DNA of 35,005 bases from Enterococcus sp. DIV0212c (GTDB lineage: Bacteria > Bacillota > Bacilli > Lactobacillales > Enterococcaceae). The notes below the pieces were generated by a model, which saw only the letters and a program-made list of their open reading frames with translations, ran no database searches and had not been told where the DNA came from. Where the stretch lies: contig NZ_JAFREN010000028.1 of NCBI RefSeq assembly GCF_017377505.1, forward strand, positions 1 to 35,005. The letters are read 5' to 3'. Positions 7,683 to 17,130 of this stretch are shown here, one piece after another. Position numbers and translations under genes: made by a program. The number at the start of each line of letters is the position of its first letter. Position 1 is the first letter of the stretch.

Positions 7683-9365
7683 CTAATTTCTGTTTTTCTT
7701 ATTCCATAAGAGGATACCTATCATTCCTATCCAAGCAATTGAAGTTACCCAAAAAGAAATCTTTTGAATGAGCGTTCCTGCATACCAAAGTGTTAATTTT
7801 CCATTACCTGTCACCGTAACTTCTGCAAAACCATGCATGTTATCGCCCTTGAAACGCCTGGCATCATGTACCTTACTGACCGTTCCTGTGCCCTCTACTT
7901 TTACTTCATAGCCCTTATAATAAATAAGCGGAAAAATTAAATTGGTCACTTCACTTGCTTCATAATCTAAATAAAACGTGCTATAGGAACGAGACATATT
8001 CCCTATTTTAATAGTAGCAGGTTCTGATAAAAGACCTGTTGGTGCCATCCAATTTTCCATCTCGCTAGGCAGGAACTCTTCACCAAACCCAAGTTCTTTA
8101 CTGCTATCCGCCTGATCAAAATAACTGTAATCAACATTCTTTTTAGTAATACTTTTAAGTTTTTGTTCCATATCAAATGTACTAAAAAGCGTAACTACAA
8201 GTAGCGCAATATAAAGAATTACTTTGGCTCTTTGGTGGTTGGCAACTAATCGATCTAAACTATCAGCCAATACCCAAAGCACACAAAAGGTTACAATCAT
8301 GAAATAGCGCCATGGAAATTGAATCGAATTGAATGGTGTTTCATGGAAAAGCCAATGTGGAAAGAAGTTTGTTGCAGTATAAAAAAAGAGCAGACTGAGC
8401 ACAGTCAATTGTTTATTTTCACTAGAAAGCTTTAGAAAACGGATTGCCAACAAAATCAATGCAAGTAAAACAAGTATGCCAATATTATTAAACCGAACAT
8501 TTTTGATTGCTGTTTCTAAATAGTTAAGTGGCGTTTCAGCCATTTTTTGTAAATAGAACACTGGAGTATCCCGAACTCGTAAATGCTGAAATCTTAGTTG
8601 TTCAATCATTGGAAAAAGAAACGCTGCGACTAATAAAACAGTTACTCCCGCAGCTTTTAATAACGCAAGAAATCTGGCCTTTTCATGAAACAAACGGACA
8701 CAGTTACCAATAAGCAAACAAAAAATAAATAATATCATGATTCCGCTACTTAACAAATGAGCCATAAACAATGCAGCCATCCCAATTGATAATACATACC
8801 ATTTTTTATATGATCCAAATAAAATCAAATGAATTCCTACAAAAACAAAAGGCAGAATCATCAAAGCTAAATATTCACCTACCGCAGCACGATACAATAC
8901 ATCAGATAAACGATAGGAAGATAAACCATATAATACAGCAAAAAGCAGACTTTTTTTAGGTGCATGCTTCAAATAATTAAATGAATGATAGGCAATGACA
9001 AAAGTCAAAAAATTAATCAGAAATACGTAAATAATATAACTATGTATTAATGATAAACCAGCTACCCGCAATAATGCTGCTGGATACAAAAATATTTCTG
9101 GATAAAAAATTCCAGTAGCGTAACCCATTCCCCCAGTAAGAAAATAATTGATTCTAGGAAAATAGTCTCCTTTTAAAAAGGCTCTTGTTACACCTTCGAT
9201 TCTGCCTAAATGAAACCCGAGATCATCTCCATAAAATAATTGCTGGTTTTGAATCATTACAAAATAGATACTAAAAAAGCTTAATAATAAAAATATACTA
9301 TAATAACTTAGTAACGGCCGTCTATCAAACGCACGTACTATGTTATTGTTTTTCAATTTTTCCAT
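7683..9365 (-). CDS. GT-C-like polytopic membrane protein (PTPS_related/YfhO-like)
   Basis: A 560-residue membrane protein has about ten to twelve hydrophobic helices, followed by an extracellular C-terminal beta-rich domain (about 410-535) and a last membrane helix before KKNRN. The first external loop carries FYGDDLGFHLGRIEG (Asp47, Asp48, His52), in the position of the acidic catalytic loop of GT-C glycosyltransferases. It resembles the family labelled 6-pyruvoyl-tetrahydropterin synthase-related membrane protein, which is really a GT-C-like fold. It would use a lipid-linked sugar outside the membrane; substrate and acceptor are unknown. GGAGG precedes ATG. It follows the WxL-associated operon after a 165-base gap, and the YfhO relative there supports a related role. 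Confidence 0.75.
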   Translation of the reverse strand: MEKLKNNNIVRAFDRRPLLSYYSIFLLLSFFSIYFVMIQNQQLFYGDDLGFHLGRIEGVTRAFLKGDYFPRINYFLTGGMGYATGIFYPEIFLYPAALLRVAGLSLIHSYIIYVFLINFLTFVIAYHSFNYLKHAPKKSLLFAVLYGLSSYRLSDVLYRAAVGEYLALMILPFVFVGIHLILFGSYKKWYVLSIGMAALFMAHLLSSGIMILFIFCLLIGNCVRLFHEKARFLALLKAAGVTVLLVAAFLFPMIEQLRFQHLRVRDTPVFYLQKMAETPLNYLETAIKNVRFNNIGILVLLALILLAIRFLKLSSENKQLTVLSLLFFYTATNFFPHWLFHETPFNSIQFPWRYFMIVTFCVLWVLADSLDRLVANHQRAKVILYIALLVVTLFSTFDMEQKLKSITKKNVDYSYFDQADSSKELGFGEEFLPSEMENWMAPTGLLSEPATIKIGNMSRSYSTFYLDYEASEVTNLIFPLIYYKGYEVKVEGTGTVSKVHDARRFKGDNMHGFAEVTVTGNGKLTLWYAGTLIQKISFWVTSIAWIGMIGILLWNKKNRN

Positions 9366-9530
9366 TTATTTCCTCCATGTGAACGGATAAAACTAAAAAA
9401 GCTTACTTCATCCTTTGAATCTGAATAAATGCGAAATAAACCTAACTATTACGATACACTTTGAAAACAAACTGATACTAATTTGCATTTAAAGCTAGAT
9501 ACGTTTATCTCGCCAGCCTTCCTTCATTAC

Positions 9531-10259
9531 CTATTCTGTTATATCGGCTATATTCCCATACAATTCTCGTAAAACACCCTGTTCATCATAAGAGACTTGT
9601 ATAGATTTCAGCAACCCTTTCTCTTTTTTCGCTTCGTCACTATTATCTGCGATAGATATTGCTTGTTGAACTATGAAATTTTTTGACTCTTGAACTTTTG
9701 TATCATAATTACTCAACCCTTGTTCCAGTCCACCTAAATTGACCATTTTCCCAACATCTGTTACAAATAACGGAAGTTTCTCAGTCAAAGTATTTGATTC
9801 ATCGGTTTGGTTGATTAACATAACTGTCTGATTGTTTAATTTTGCGATTTTCTTTCCATCATCAAAAAAATATTTAAATTCTATTTTTGTATCAATATAA
9901 GGCTGATTTTTTTTCTCATAAGAAGTGATTTTCGTGAAGACCACTTGTGTTGGTTGAACATATAGTTGAAATAATGGTTCCGCAGCTTTGATATCATTTC
10001 CTTCCAACTCTTTTTCTATGATCGGTTGAATTTTGTTGTACAGCGTTGGTAGCTCTAATTGAAATTTTTCAGTTAGTAGTTTTTCAGCCTCTGCTTTCTT
10101 TAAGTTTGGATAATCATAATTACCAAACCCCTTCGTTCGTTCTGTATGGACAATATATTGCTTATCGGTTTTACTCACCAAAGCAGGATCATCTTTCTTC
10201 GTTGTACAACCGATGATAGCCAATAAAGATATTGCTAAAACTATGACTACTTTTTTCAT
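9531..10259 (-). CDS. Lipoprotein of unknown function
   Basis: A 242-residue lipoprotein with signal peptide and lipobox (LLAIIGC, Cys18), so it should be anchored to the outer face of the membrane. The remainder is soluble and strand/helix mixed, with a helical N-terminal region (YPNLKKAEAEKLLTEKFQ) and strands such as IDTKIEFKYFFDDG. I recognise no family. It starts 18 bases after the preceding lipoprotein gene (10278) with a GGAG site, so it is the last gene of the DUF916-SPase-YfhO operon. The operon position suggests a part in surface-protein maturation, which is inference. Confidence 0.75.
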   Translation of the reverse strand: MKKVVIVLAISLLAIIGCTTKKDDPALVSKTDKQYIVHTERTKGFGNYDYPNLKKAEAEKLLTEKFQLELPTLYNKIQPIIEKELEGNDIKAAEPLFQLYVQPTQVVFTKITSYEKKNQPYIDTKIEFKYFFDDGKKIAKLNNQTVMLINQTDESNTLTEKLPLFVTDVGKMVNLGGLEQGLSNYDTKVQESKNFIVQQAISIADNSDEAKKEKGLLKSIQVSYDEQGVLRELYGNIADITE

Positions 10260-10277
10260 TCGTTATTTTTCTCCTTT

Positions 10278-11249
10278 TTAGGAATTTGATACAAGCAATG
10301 TATACATTTTTTGTTCAGGAAAATGCGTTGGATCGAATGTCAATTGAACATTAGCTGACTCGGGTAATTTATATAGTAGGACCGACTCAACGGTCTCCCC
10401 TTTTTTCAGCTCTTTCTCACCAGCAACTACTAACTCTTTAGTATCAAAAGAAGTCGTACTTTCAGGCAGTATTGCCTTTTCCAAAATAACTCCTTGTTGC
10501 TTCAGCTCAATAAACTTCTGCCATTCAACAGGCCTAATTGCTTGATCCCTTAGGTTCGTTAATTGATACCGTAATACAAAGATTTTCTCTTCATTCTTTC
10601 CCGTAATCGTTCGAATCCCTGTGATCACTGCGGATAGTTCTTTGTTTCCAACTTCTATTTTATCTGATTCATCCTCTTCTATCGCTGTGTCAGCAGTTTC
10701 GTCATAGGCGGTTTCCTTTACGGTTTCCATCGAAGCATCAATTAGTTTGGCGCGTTCTTTATACGCTGTATCTTGTGCGGAATAAAACATCACCTCAACT
10801 ACACCGTTTTTCGTAAAAATAGCATAAAAGTGAGACCACACCTTCTGATCTCCAAACCTTGATTCAAATGTAAATTTATACGCTGGAGCTTCATTGATCG
10901 TATACTCTTTCATATACACTCCGTCAACTTTTTTATAGTTATTTTTCTCTGCTAATTCCTTTCTAGTTCTTTCACCAAACCCTTTTTCTTCCACACTTTT
11001 TTTAGGAAAAATCAAGACTGACATTCCAGATTTACTCTTAGTATCTTCCGCTCCAAAAGCGGCTTGATGACCATAGATCGTTTCATAATTCACTTGTTTT
11101 TTCCACGCTCTAGGAAGTTGTAAATTATAGGTCAATCCTTCACCCTCAATTATTTGTTTGTCCTTTTCGATCGCTTCTTTTGAACATCCAGTCAAAAAGA
11201 AGATGCTCAAAGGAATCGTCAAAAGAATAAAAAGATGTTTTATTTTCAT
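10278..11249 (-). CDS. Two-domain lipoprotein (PsbP/DUF1795-like plus DUF5067-like)
   Basis: A 323-residue lipoprotein has the lipobox FLTGC (Cys22). The first domain (about 30-185, LTYNLQLPRAWKKQV onward) resembles PsbP/DUF1795-type alpha-beta domains. An acidic linker (TADTAIEEDESDK) leads to a beta-rich second domain (about 205-323), which resembles the DUF5067/DUF4352 immunoglobulin-like modules of Gram-positive lipoproteins. I chose ATG at 11249 because it overlaps the TAA stop of the yfhO-like gene (TAATG) and has AAAGGAT upstream. This implies translational coupling. Its job is unknown; it probably works outside the membrane with the YfhO-like protein. Confidence 0.8.
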   Translation of the reverse strand: MKIKHLFILLTIPLSIFFLTGCSKEAIEKDKQIIEGEGLTYNLQLPRAWKKQVNYETIYGHQAAFGAEDTKSKSGMSVLIFPKKSVEEKGFGERTRKELAEKNNYKKVDGVYMKEYTINEAPAYKFTFESRFGDQKVWSHFYAIFTKNGVVEVMFYSAQDTAYKERAKLIDASMETVKETAYDETADTAIEEDESDKIEVGNKELSAVITGIRTITGKNEEKIFVLRYQLTNLRDQAIRPVEWQKFIELKQQGVILEKAILPESTTSFDTKELVVAGEKELKKGETVESVLLYKLPESANVQLTFDPTHFPEQKMYTLLVSNS

Positions 11250-13840
11250 TAATTGATCCTTTCCTTTCTTTGATACCAATAAAAATAGACATATATTGCT
11301 ATGCTTCCAACAAAAAGCAATCCTCCGATTTTAAATCCTTTAGGTAGAAAAACAAATTCAATCGTGTGTTTTCCTTGTGGTACAGTAACCGTTAAGAAAG
11401 CCTCTTTAAACTTGATGACTTCTGCTTTTTTTCCATCAATGTTGACCGACCAGCCCTGATCATACGGGATCGTGGTTACGATCACTTGCTCTTCAGCTAA
11501 GTCGACTTCAGCCTTAGCTTTTCGTCCACTCGTCTCAAATGCAACACCTTTTTTTTGGATTTTTTCAATAATTGTTTTAAACATCTCCGTATCAAGTAAT
11601 AAAACATCTGGCCGTAAAATACTAACTAGCGGTGATCCCGAAAAAGCTACTGTAACTTGAATCGTCTTCGCATTTTCATAGTTTCCTAAATCATAATATT
11701 GTCCGACGTCCTTCATTTGATAGACCCGTGTCGCTTCATTTTCGACTGTTATTTCCACTTTTGTTTTAGATGTAATGGAGTAATCATTTGCATCATATAA
11801 ACTTAAATAAGCCTGTGTATGTGCTGGAATTGAAACAGACCAATTTATAATTTTTTTAGTCTGCGGTGTTGCTTCTGAATAATAGACAACAGGACCTTCT
11901 TCTTGAATCAAGACATTTTCATGACTGATTTCTTTAGGTTCTGTAAATGAAACAAAATGGGACTGACTTTCAGCTAAATAATCCAACAGGGTTGTTTGAT
12001 TATGTACTGCTTCATCATCATAAATTCCTTTATCTGTTATTATTCCTAAGGGTAATGCGTACTTATTTTTATATAATCCATACTCTCCATTTTGGGCTTC
12101 TTTTGTAAAACCAAATTTATTAGGATTATTTTTCGCCAGATTATACTGAATGCCTAATAAGGAGTCCATAATCAATGTATTGTTGGAATAGTTGATAGTC
12201 AAATTCGTCCCTTCTGAGCGAAAACCCAGCTCATTCAAATACATTGATGAGTGGCGATTTCGGATAGAAGAAAACATCGAAACACCACTGTAACCGAAAT
12301 TAAAACTTTCATTCACACTGATTGGGTCTAAATTAGCCATTCGATAGCTCATAGGCTGCTCTTTTTTTGTTTGTTCAACTAGTGTTTGAATCTCATGATA
12401 CTTTTGTTCATAGCCTCTGCGTTCTGGATAGACCCAGTCCTTTGCTATTCCCTGAATCATTACGTGGCTATTAAAAGCCATTTCTCCTGTAACGAATAGG
12501 AGCATAACAACAGGAGTCAGATGCTGCCAGCGACTTTTTTTGACTAAGAAATAAGCTAATATGAAATAGACAATAATAAAGCCTAAGGTAATCAGTACAT
12601 TTCTTCCCGAAAAATAATCGTACCGTTTTCTATTCGCTAGCAAAAATGCTGCTAAAAACAAGCTCACTAACACAATTGCACCATTTAATAAAGAATTGAT
12701 CGACTCTTTTTCAAATTCTTCCAATCCATAAGCTGAAAGTACCAACAATAAAAATGAAAGCAGAAAGCTAAAACGGAACAACAACATATTTGGCGCATGA
12801 AACCCATGCCAAAATAAATTCAACGGCTGAATGTAGATGCTCATGACTAAAAATAAACATAAAGTTCCGTAAAGCAACTTGTTTCGTAAACGAATTCGTT
12901 TATTGAAAAAATAAAATGTAGCAAATAAAAGAAAAAATAGACTTATGTAAACAAATGGGGCTCCTTCAAATTTAGCTGTATCATATGTTCCAGTCATACT
13001 TTTCACGACCAGGTCCCACGGCCCGGTATCAGGAGTCAAAAATTGACTTATTTCGCTTAATGTTTCACCATTACTACTTAAATCAATGACCGTTGGGATA
13101 ATCGTAATCATTGAAGCAGTCCCCGCAAGAATGGCAGTGACTAAATATGACAAAATACTTGCTTTATACCTATTTGGATTGGTAGCACATCTTACCCAAT
13201 AATAGAGAAAGGAAAAAACACCAATCATGAACGCTAAATAAAAATTAGATAAAAACAATAACAGATAACTGACAAATAACCATCCTGATTTCTGTTTATC
13301 CATCAAACGATGAATACCTAAAATCACTAACGGCAAATACATTATTGCATCCAACCACATCAACATTGGTGAGTATGCTACAGAAAAACCCATTAAAGCA
13401 TAACTAATACTCAAACCTGCCAATAACCATTTAGAAAGGCTAAAGGTTTGTCTAGCAAAAATCCAAAAGCTCCCACCAATTGCACCAAATTTGAGCAATG
13501 TCAGGAAGTAAAATGTATCTGCGATCGCTTCATTTTTAAAAAAATAAACTAGCGGTGTAAAGATGCCGTTTAAATAGTAAGCAGCTAATGACCAATAATT
13601 AAGCCCTAATGAGCCATACCACGTATAAAAAATACTTTGCTTCCCATGCATGACATTATGAAAACTAGCTAAAAAATTAGAAAGTTGCGGATAGGCATCA
13701 CTTGCCAAAATAGTCTTTTCACTGCCCAAATAAATTTCATTTTGATAATAAACTACACCTAAAATAATGATTGGAATCGTAATACTCAATAACAGACTCA
13801 CAGCATCATCTTTAAAAAACTGTTTTATTTTTTTATTCAT
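11249..13840 (-). CDS. YfhO-family membrane protein, probable glycosyltransferase
   Basis: An 863-residue polytopic membrane protein has about a dozen helices through residue 445, a large extracellular domain (about 470-830) and a last helix near 835-855. It matches the YfhO family. The family's GT-C fold carries an acidic first loop, visible here as ILASDAYPQ (Asp48). In Bacillus and Listeria, YfhO-type proteins transfer sugars from undecaprenyl carriers to teichoic acids. Here it lies in an operon of WxL-complex export genes and not with teichoic acid genes, so a surface-protein or local polymer acceptor is conceivable. GAGG precedes ATG. The stop overlaps the next lipoprotein start by one base. 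Confidence 0.88.
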   Translation of the reverse strand: MNKKIKQFFKDDAVSLLLSITIPIIILGVVYYQNEIYLGSEKTILASDAYPQLSNFLASFHNVMHGKQSIFYTWYGSLGLNYWSLAAYYLNGIFTPLVYFFKNEAIADTFYFLTLLKFGAIGGSFWIFARQTFSLSKWLLAGLSISYALMGFSVAYSPMLMWLDAIMYLPLVILGIHRLMDKQKSGWLFVSYLLLFLSNFYLAFMIGVFSFLYYWVRCATNPNRYKASILSYLVTAILAGTASMITIIPTVIDLSSNGETLSEISQFLTPDTGPWDLVVKSMTGTYDTAKFEGAPFVYISLFFLLFATFYFFNKRIRLRNKLLYGTLCLFLVMSIYIQPLNLFWHGFHAPNMLLFRFSFLLSFLLLVLSAYGLEEFEKESINSLLNGAIVLVSLFLAAFLLANRKRYDYFSGRNVLITLGFIIVYFILAYFLVKKSRWQHLTPVVMLLFVTGEMAFNSHVMIQGIAKDWVYPERRGYEQKYHEIQTLVEQTKKEQPMSYRMANLDPISVNESFNFGYSGVSMFSSIRNRHSSMYLNELGFRSEGTNLTINYSNNTLIMDSLLGIQYNLAKNNPNKFGFTKEAQNGEYGLYKNKYALPLGIITDKGIYDDEAVHNQTTLLDYLAESQSHFVSFTEPKEISHENVLIQEEGPVVYYSEATPQTKKIINWSVSIPAHTQAYLSLYDANDYSITSKTKVEITVENEATRVYQMKDVGQYYDLGNYENAKTIQVTVAFSGSPLVSILRPDVLLLDTEMFKTIIEKIQKKGVAFETSGRKAKAEVDLAEEQVIVTTIPYDQGWSVNIDGKKAEVIKFKEAFLTVTVPQGKHTIEFVFLPKGFKIGGLLFVGSIAIYVYFYWYQRKERIN

Positions 13841-13876
13841 AATAGCCTCGCTTCATAATTGTCTCTCTTGTTTGAC

Positions 13877-14548
13877 TTAATCAATTACTCCAATCTTGTT
13901 AAATGGATAGTAACGCCATTTAACAACACCTTCTATTTGAGATGCATCTACTAATCCAAAGGATCGACTATCAGATGAATGATTACGATTATCACCTAAA
14001 ACAAAATACTTCTTCTCTGGGATCTTCTGTTTACCAGCAAATGCCTTGATTAACCCTTGATTCAACCAGACTTTGATCGTACCGTCGGGTAATTTTCTTC
14101 CTAAAAGATCACTATTGGTTAATGGTTGCTCCGTTTCACTAATCAATTGATGATTGATATACAACGTATTATTATCCATCCAAATTGCATCACCTGGCAT
14201 GCCGATCACTCGTTTAACATAGGATTCTTTTGGTTTTTCTTTCGGACGAAAGGTTATTATGCTGTATCGTTTCGGTTGGTTATCTTTGAAAACAAAGATT
14301 CGGTCACTATTGGCTAAAGTTGGATTCATTGATTGTCCGTCTACTCTATGTGCGCTCATTCGAATTAACGTAAAAAAAACAACTACACACATTACCCCAA
14401 GACAAAATAATTGTGCTCTCTTTTCTATTAGTTTTGGTTTTATTTGTTTTGGCTGTCTTTTTACAAGTTGTCTCTTTTTAGGTTTAGCTTTTCTGCGTTC
14501 AGACACTGAAATATGCTTTTTCCCCGGTTTTCTTTTTGTCTCTACCAT
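13877..14548 (-). CDS. lepB: Type I signal peptidase (active-site residues intact)
   Basis: This membrane-bound peptidase removes Sec signal peptides on the outer face. It has 223 residues: a long Lys/Arg-rich cytosolic extension (1-45), one membrane anchor (about 46-64) and the catalytic barrel. Ser73 in GQSMNPTL and Lys112 in SYVKRVIGMPGD form the Ser-Lys dyad. Box E, LGDNRNHSSDSRSFG, is at about 184-198. It starts 34 bases after the paralogous gene at 14583 and belongs to the DUF916 operon. It probably processes the WxL proteins and related exports, by context. The long basic tail is unusual for a small SPase. Confidence 0.93.
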   Translation of the reverse strand: MVETKRKPGKKHISVSERRKAKPKKRQLVKRQPKQIKPKLIEKRAQLFCLGVMCVVVFFTLIRMSAHRVDGQSMNPTLANSDRIFVFKDNQPKRYSIITFRPKEKPKESYVKRVIGMPGDAIWMDNNTLYINHQLISETEQPLTNSDLLGRKLPDGTIKVWLNQGLIKAFAGKQKIPEKKYFVLGDNRNHSSDSRSFGLVDASQIEGVVKWRYYPFNKIGVID

Positions 14549-14582
14549 AGTGCGCCTTCTTTTCTATAAAAATAAATTACTT

Positions 14583-15251
14583 TTAAAACTGTCCCAATTT
14601 ATGTAGCGGAAACAATAACATTTCTACAGTTCCAACGATTTTATTTTCATCGATCAGCCCATAAGCTCGGCTATCAGTGGCAAATGGTCGATTATCTCCC
14701 AAGACAAAATATTTTCCTACCGGAACAGCGTCTACTCCAATTGCTTGTGCTAGTGTGAAATCGTCTGTAAATTTCATTCCAGATTCTTGCACTTTATATA
14801 CTGATTTTTCTAAAAAACGTTCAACTACTTCCTGTTCATTAATCCACAATTGATCATTCTTATACCGGATTCGATCGCCAGGCATTCCAATTATTCTGCG
14901 AACAGCACCTATTTTGCCAGTTTCATCTTTAAAATAAATGAGTTTGAATCTCCTCACTTGACCCAACTTGTTAACAACCACACGATTTCCATCTACTAAT
15001 GTGGGAATCATAGAATATCCCTCAACTTTTGGTAAAGCGATTGTCATTTTTTGTACCAGTATTAAAAGAGCAAGGAAAATACCAAAAGTTATGTATAGTT
15101 CTTTCACTATTTTTCTTCTTGAATGTCGCTTCTTTTTTCTCTTCATCGACTTACTTGGAACGTTGACTCGTTGTTTTATTTTTCTTGAACTAGACTTTTT
15201 CGCAGAAAATGCTTGGGATGAAGGTTTCGATTGTAAATTGCTTACACTCAT
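14583..15251 (-). CDS. Signal peptidase I paralogue with catalytic Lys replaced by Arg
   Basis: A 222-residue SPase I paralogue has a Ser/Lys/Arg-rich cytosolic region (1-50), one membrane helix (about 51-68), Ser80 in EGYSMIPTL and a GDNRPFATDSRAYG box (about 185-198). The conserved YxKRxxGxPGD box reads GAVRRIIGMPGD, so Arg118 occupies the general-base Lys position. I re-read the codons directly (GTT CGC AGA). In this family Lys is needed for catalysis, so it may be inactive or weak. Inactive SPase-like proteins (SipA of streptococcal pilus islands) act in pilus assembly, and a similar accessory role is plausible here. GGAG lies 8 bases before ATG. Confidence 0.88.
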   Translation of the reverse strand: MSVSNLQSKPSSQAFSAKKSSSRKIKQRVNVPSKSMKRKKKRHSRRKIVKELYITFGIFLALLILVQKMTIALPKVEGYSMIPTLVDGNRVVVNKLGQVRRFKLIYFKDETGKIGAVRRIIGMPGDRIRYKNDQLWINEQEVVERFLEKSVYKVQESGMKFTDDFTLAQAIGVDAVPVGKYFVLGDNRPFATDSRAYGLIDENKIVGTVEMLLFPLHKLGQF

Positions 15252-15272
15252 CTGCTTTCTCCTATTCCCAAG

Positions 15273-15938
15273 CTATTTCTTTTGTTTTAAAGCCGATTCG
15301 TTCACTTTAAATGTTTGAAAAATTTGTTGTTGGCTTTGTTTCAATTGTTTGATGTCAGAGAGATAGCCTTCTACTATTTCTGGCTCTCCTAGTCTTCTAG
15401 CTGCTTGACTATTCAAGTTCATCCCCAATTCCCGGATTCCTTGATAGTATTTTTTCAGCATTTGCTGTCGATCTTTTGTCAAACTACCAGACGGTGGTAG
15501 ATTTCCATAAGTGACCATCAATGCCGTCATTGTACTGATTTTTTCCTGTGACTTTTCTGGATCTGCGCCATTTTGGATCCCTTGGATATCTTTTTCAATA
15601 GAATCCACTAAAAAATAGCTTTGAACGATAATTTCGCCATCGTTAGCACTTAACGATGTCTGTTGATAGAATCTTGTATAGAATGCTCCTGCAATCAATA
15701 GAACACTAACGACCAGAAAAATCAAACTATTGCGTACCTGACGTTGCTTTTGTCTTTGTAATCGTGCTAGCTCTTTTTTTAATTTCCGACGTTTTTGTTT
15801 ATTTTTAGTTCGTCGCATTTTCAACATCTGTCTTTTTCTAGATGTTTGGAACCATAAATAAACAGACCAAACACTTACAAGTATCAGGAGAATACCACCA
15901 GCTAACAGACCGATGAATAACCAATATAATATACTCAC
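15273..15938 (-). CDS. Polybasic two-helix membrane protein of WxL operon
   Basis: A 221-residue protein has a membrane helix (about 5-30), a strikingly basic cytosolic loop (32-68, with KNKQKRRKLKKELARLQRQK) and a second helix (about 69-88). The extracellular helical domain (90-221) is rich in Gln and probably forms coiled coils (YLSDIKQLKQSQQQIFQTF). I know no named family. It starts with GTG, supported by GGAGG 9 bases upstream, 20 bases after the DUF916 gene stop, and is followed 21 bases later by the pseudo-SPase. The position suggests a scaffold or chaperone for the surface complex, which is inference. Confidence 0.78.
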   Translation of the reverse strand: MSILYWLFIGLLAGGILLILVSVWSVYLWFQTSRKRQMLKMRRTKNKQKRRKLKKELARLQRQKQRQVRNSLIFLVVSVLLIAGAFYTRFYQQTSLSANDGEIIVQSYFLVDSIEKDIQGIQNGADPEKSQEKISTMTALMVTYGNLPPSGSLTKDRQQMLKKYYQGIRELGMNLNSQAARRLGEPEIVEGYLSDIKQLKQSQQQIFQTFKVNESALKQKK

Positions 15939-15958
15939 TCTGTCGCTCCTCCATTAGA

Positions 15959-17032
15959 TTATTTCTTTTTCTTAGATGTTTTTCTTTTTTTGGCTGTTGT
16001 TTGATTATTTACTGTACGGACAACTAAGAAAATAATCACTAGAACGATCAAGATACCACCAACAATCAGTGCGATTAGCTTCCAGTCAATGCCACGTTCT
16101 TGCGTGATCGAGACATCTTGTTTATTGTATTTATCCGCTTCTTCTTTGCTGATTGTAAAGTCTTTTGTCCATTCCCATTTTTTTTCCTTGCTCGTCACTA
16201 ACACATGACCTGTATATTCTCCTGGAACCATTTCATCCCCATTCATAATTAAAGGGAAATTTATTACTGAATTAGGCGCCATTTGCATCGTTGTTTTTTT
16301 TGTATCATATAAAACCTCAGTCGAACCTTTTTTCATGACTTGCATATCGATTGTCATATCGTCGACATAGGCTGGATTAATATTAGAAATACTTGCGAAA
16401 ACAGCATTACGGTAATTGGATAATTCCGCATAGAATTTGTTGAACTCTAAATTCGCTTCAACTTTTGTATCCGTCTCAGTTAGTAACACGCCAATAATAA
16501 ATGCATATTCATTTTGAATTCCCGATTTTTTTTCACGTTCTTTTTTTTCCGCTTCACTTAATTGCCTTTTCAGTTGGATACCACCAGATATAAATCCATC
16601 GTAAGATGCTTTTGGCATTGTAATATCAATATCCAAGTTTTTCTTTTCTCTGGGCTTAAGTGTAATCGACTCAGCTACCTTGGCGATATCAGCTAAATCA
16701 TTTTTCAGCGACGGATCTTTTTGTAGCAGTGATGGACCATACTCCAAAACCCCGTTAGCATTTGTTTTGGTGCTATTTAGGGAGACGCCAACTGTTACCT
16801 CTTCTTTGTCAGAAGGATTGTTTATTTCGATTTGAAGTGTCTGTTTTTTATCTGGTGTCATTCGTAAATCAAAATAACCAGCATTAGATCGTTGATTTTC
16901 TGGATGGATCACCTTATATGTAAAGGATCCAGGATTTTGTGCTTGTTCTTGTGCAAACGTTCTTTGCGAAAAAGAGCCCAAACAAACTATGTATAATAAA
17001 ACTAGATAAACCTTTGTTGTTTTCATTTTCAT
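15959..17032 (-). CDS. DUF916/DUF3324 WxL-binding membrane-anchored protein (CscA-type)
   Basis: A 357-residue protein has a signal peptide ending near TFA-QEQ (residue 27). Next come a DUF916 domain (about 32-150; proposed to bind peptidoglycan), a DUF3324 domain (about 160-305; proposed to bind WxL proteins), a membrane helix (about 317-340) and a lysine-rich cytosolic tail. This is the CscA-type partner of WxL proteins in enterococcal, Lactobacillus and Listeria surface clusters. It would hold the complex between membrane and wall. It heads the downstream operon, separated from the WxL genes by a repeat-containing gap with a leader hairpin. AAAGG precedes the ATG at 17032. Confidence 0.92.
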   Translation of the reverse strand: MKMKTTKVYLVLLYIVCLGSFSQRTFAQEQAQNPGSFTYKVIHPENQRSNAGYFDLRMTPDKKQTLQIEINNPSDKEEVTVGVSLNSTKTNANGVLEYGPSLLQKDPSLKNDLADIAKVAESITLKPREKKNLDIDITMPKASYDGFISGGIQLKRQLSEAEKKEREKKSGIQNEYAFIIGVLLTETDTKVEANLEFNKFYAELSNYRNAVFASISNINPAYVDDMTIDMQVMKKGSTEVLYDTKKTTMQMAPNSVINFPLIMNGDEMVPGEYTGHVLVTSKEKKWEWTKDFTISKEEADKYNKQDVSITQERGIDWKLIALIVGGILIVLVIIFLVVRTVNNQTTAKKRKTSKKKK

Positions 17033-17064
17033 TCTAACCTTTCTTAATTGCGATAAAACAAGGT

Positions 17065-17112
17065 GGCAGGAATTCTAGGCTCTTATTGGAAAAAGCTTAA
17101 ACTTTTCCTGCC
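17065..17112 (-). promoter_or_regulatory. Leader hairpin upstream of the DUF916 gene
   Basis: GGCAGGAA (17065-17072) pairs with TTCCTGCC (17105-17112), 33-80 bases before the DUF916 start. On the minus strand it is followed by ACCTTGTTTTAT, a weak T run. It could be a leaky terminator, attenuator or processing site that lowers expression of the machinery genes relative to the WxL genes. Confidence 0.45.
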
Positions 17113-17130
17113 AATATTTGATTTATAATC

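Noticed and set aside
14126..14606. Plus-strand open frames opposite the signal peptidase genes
   Set aside because: They are antisense shadows of well-supported genes and lack ribosome sites.
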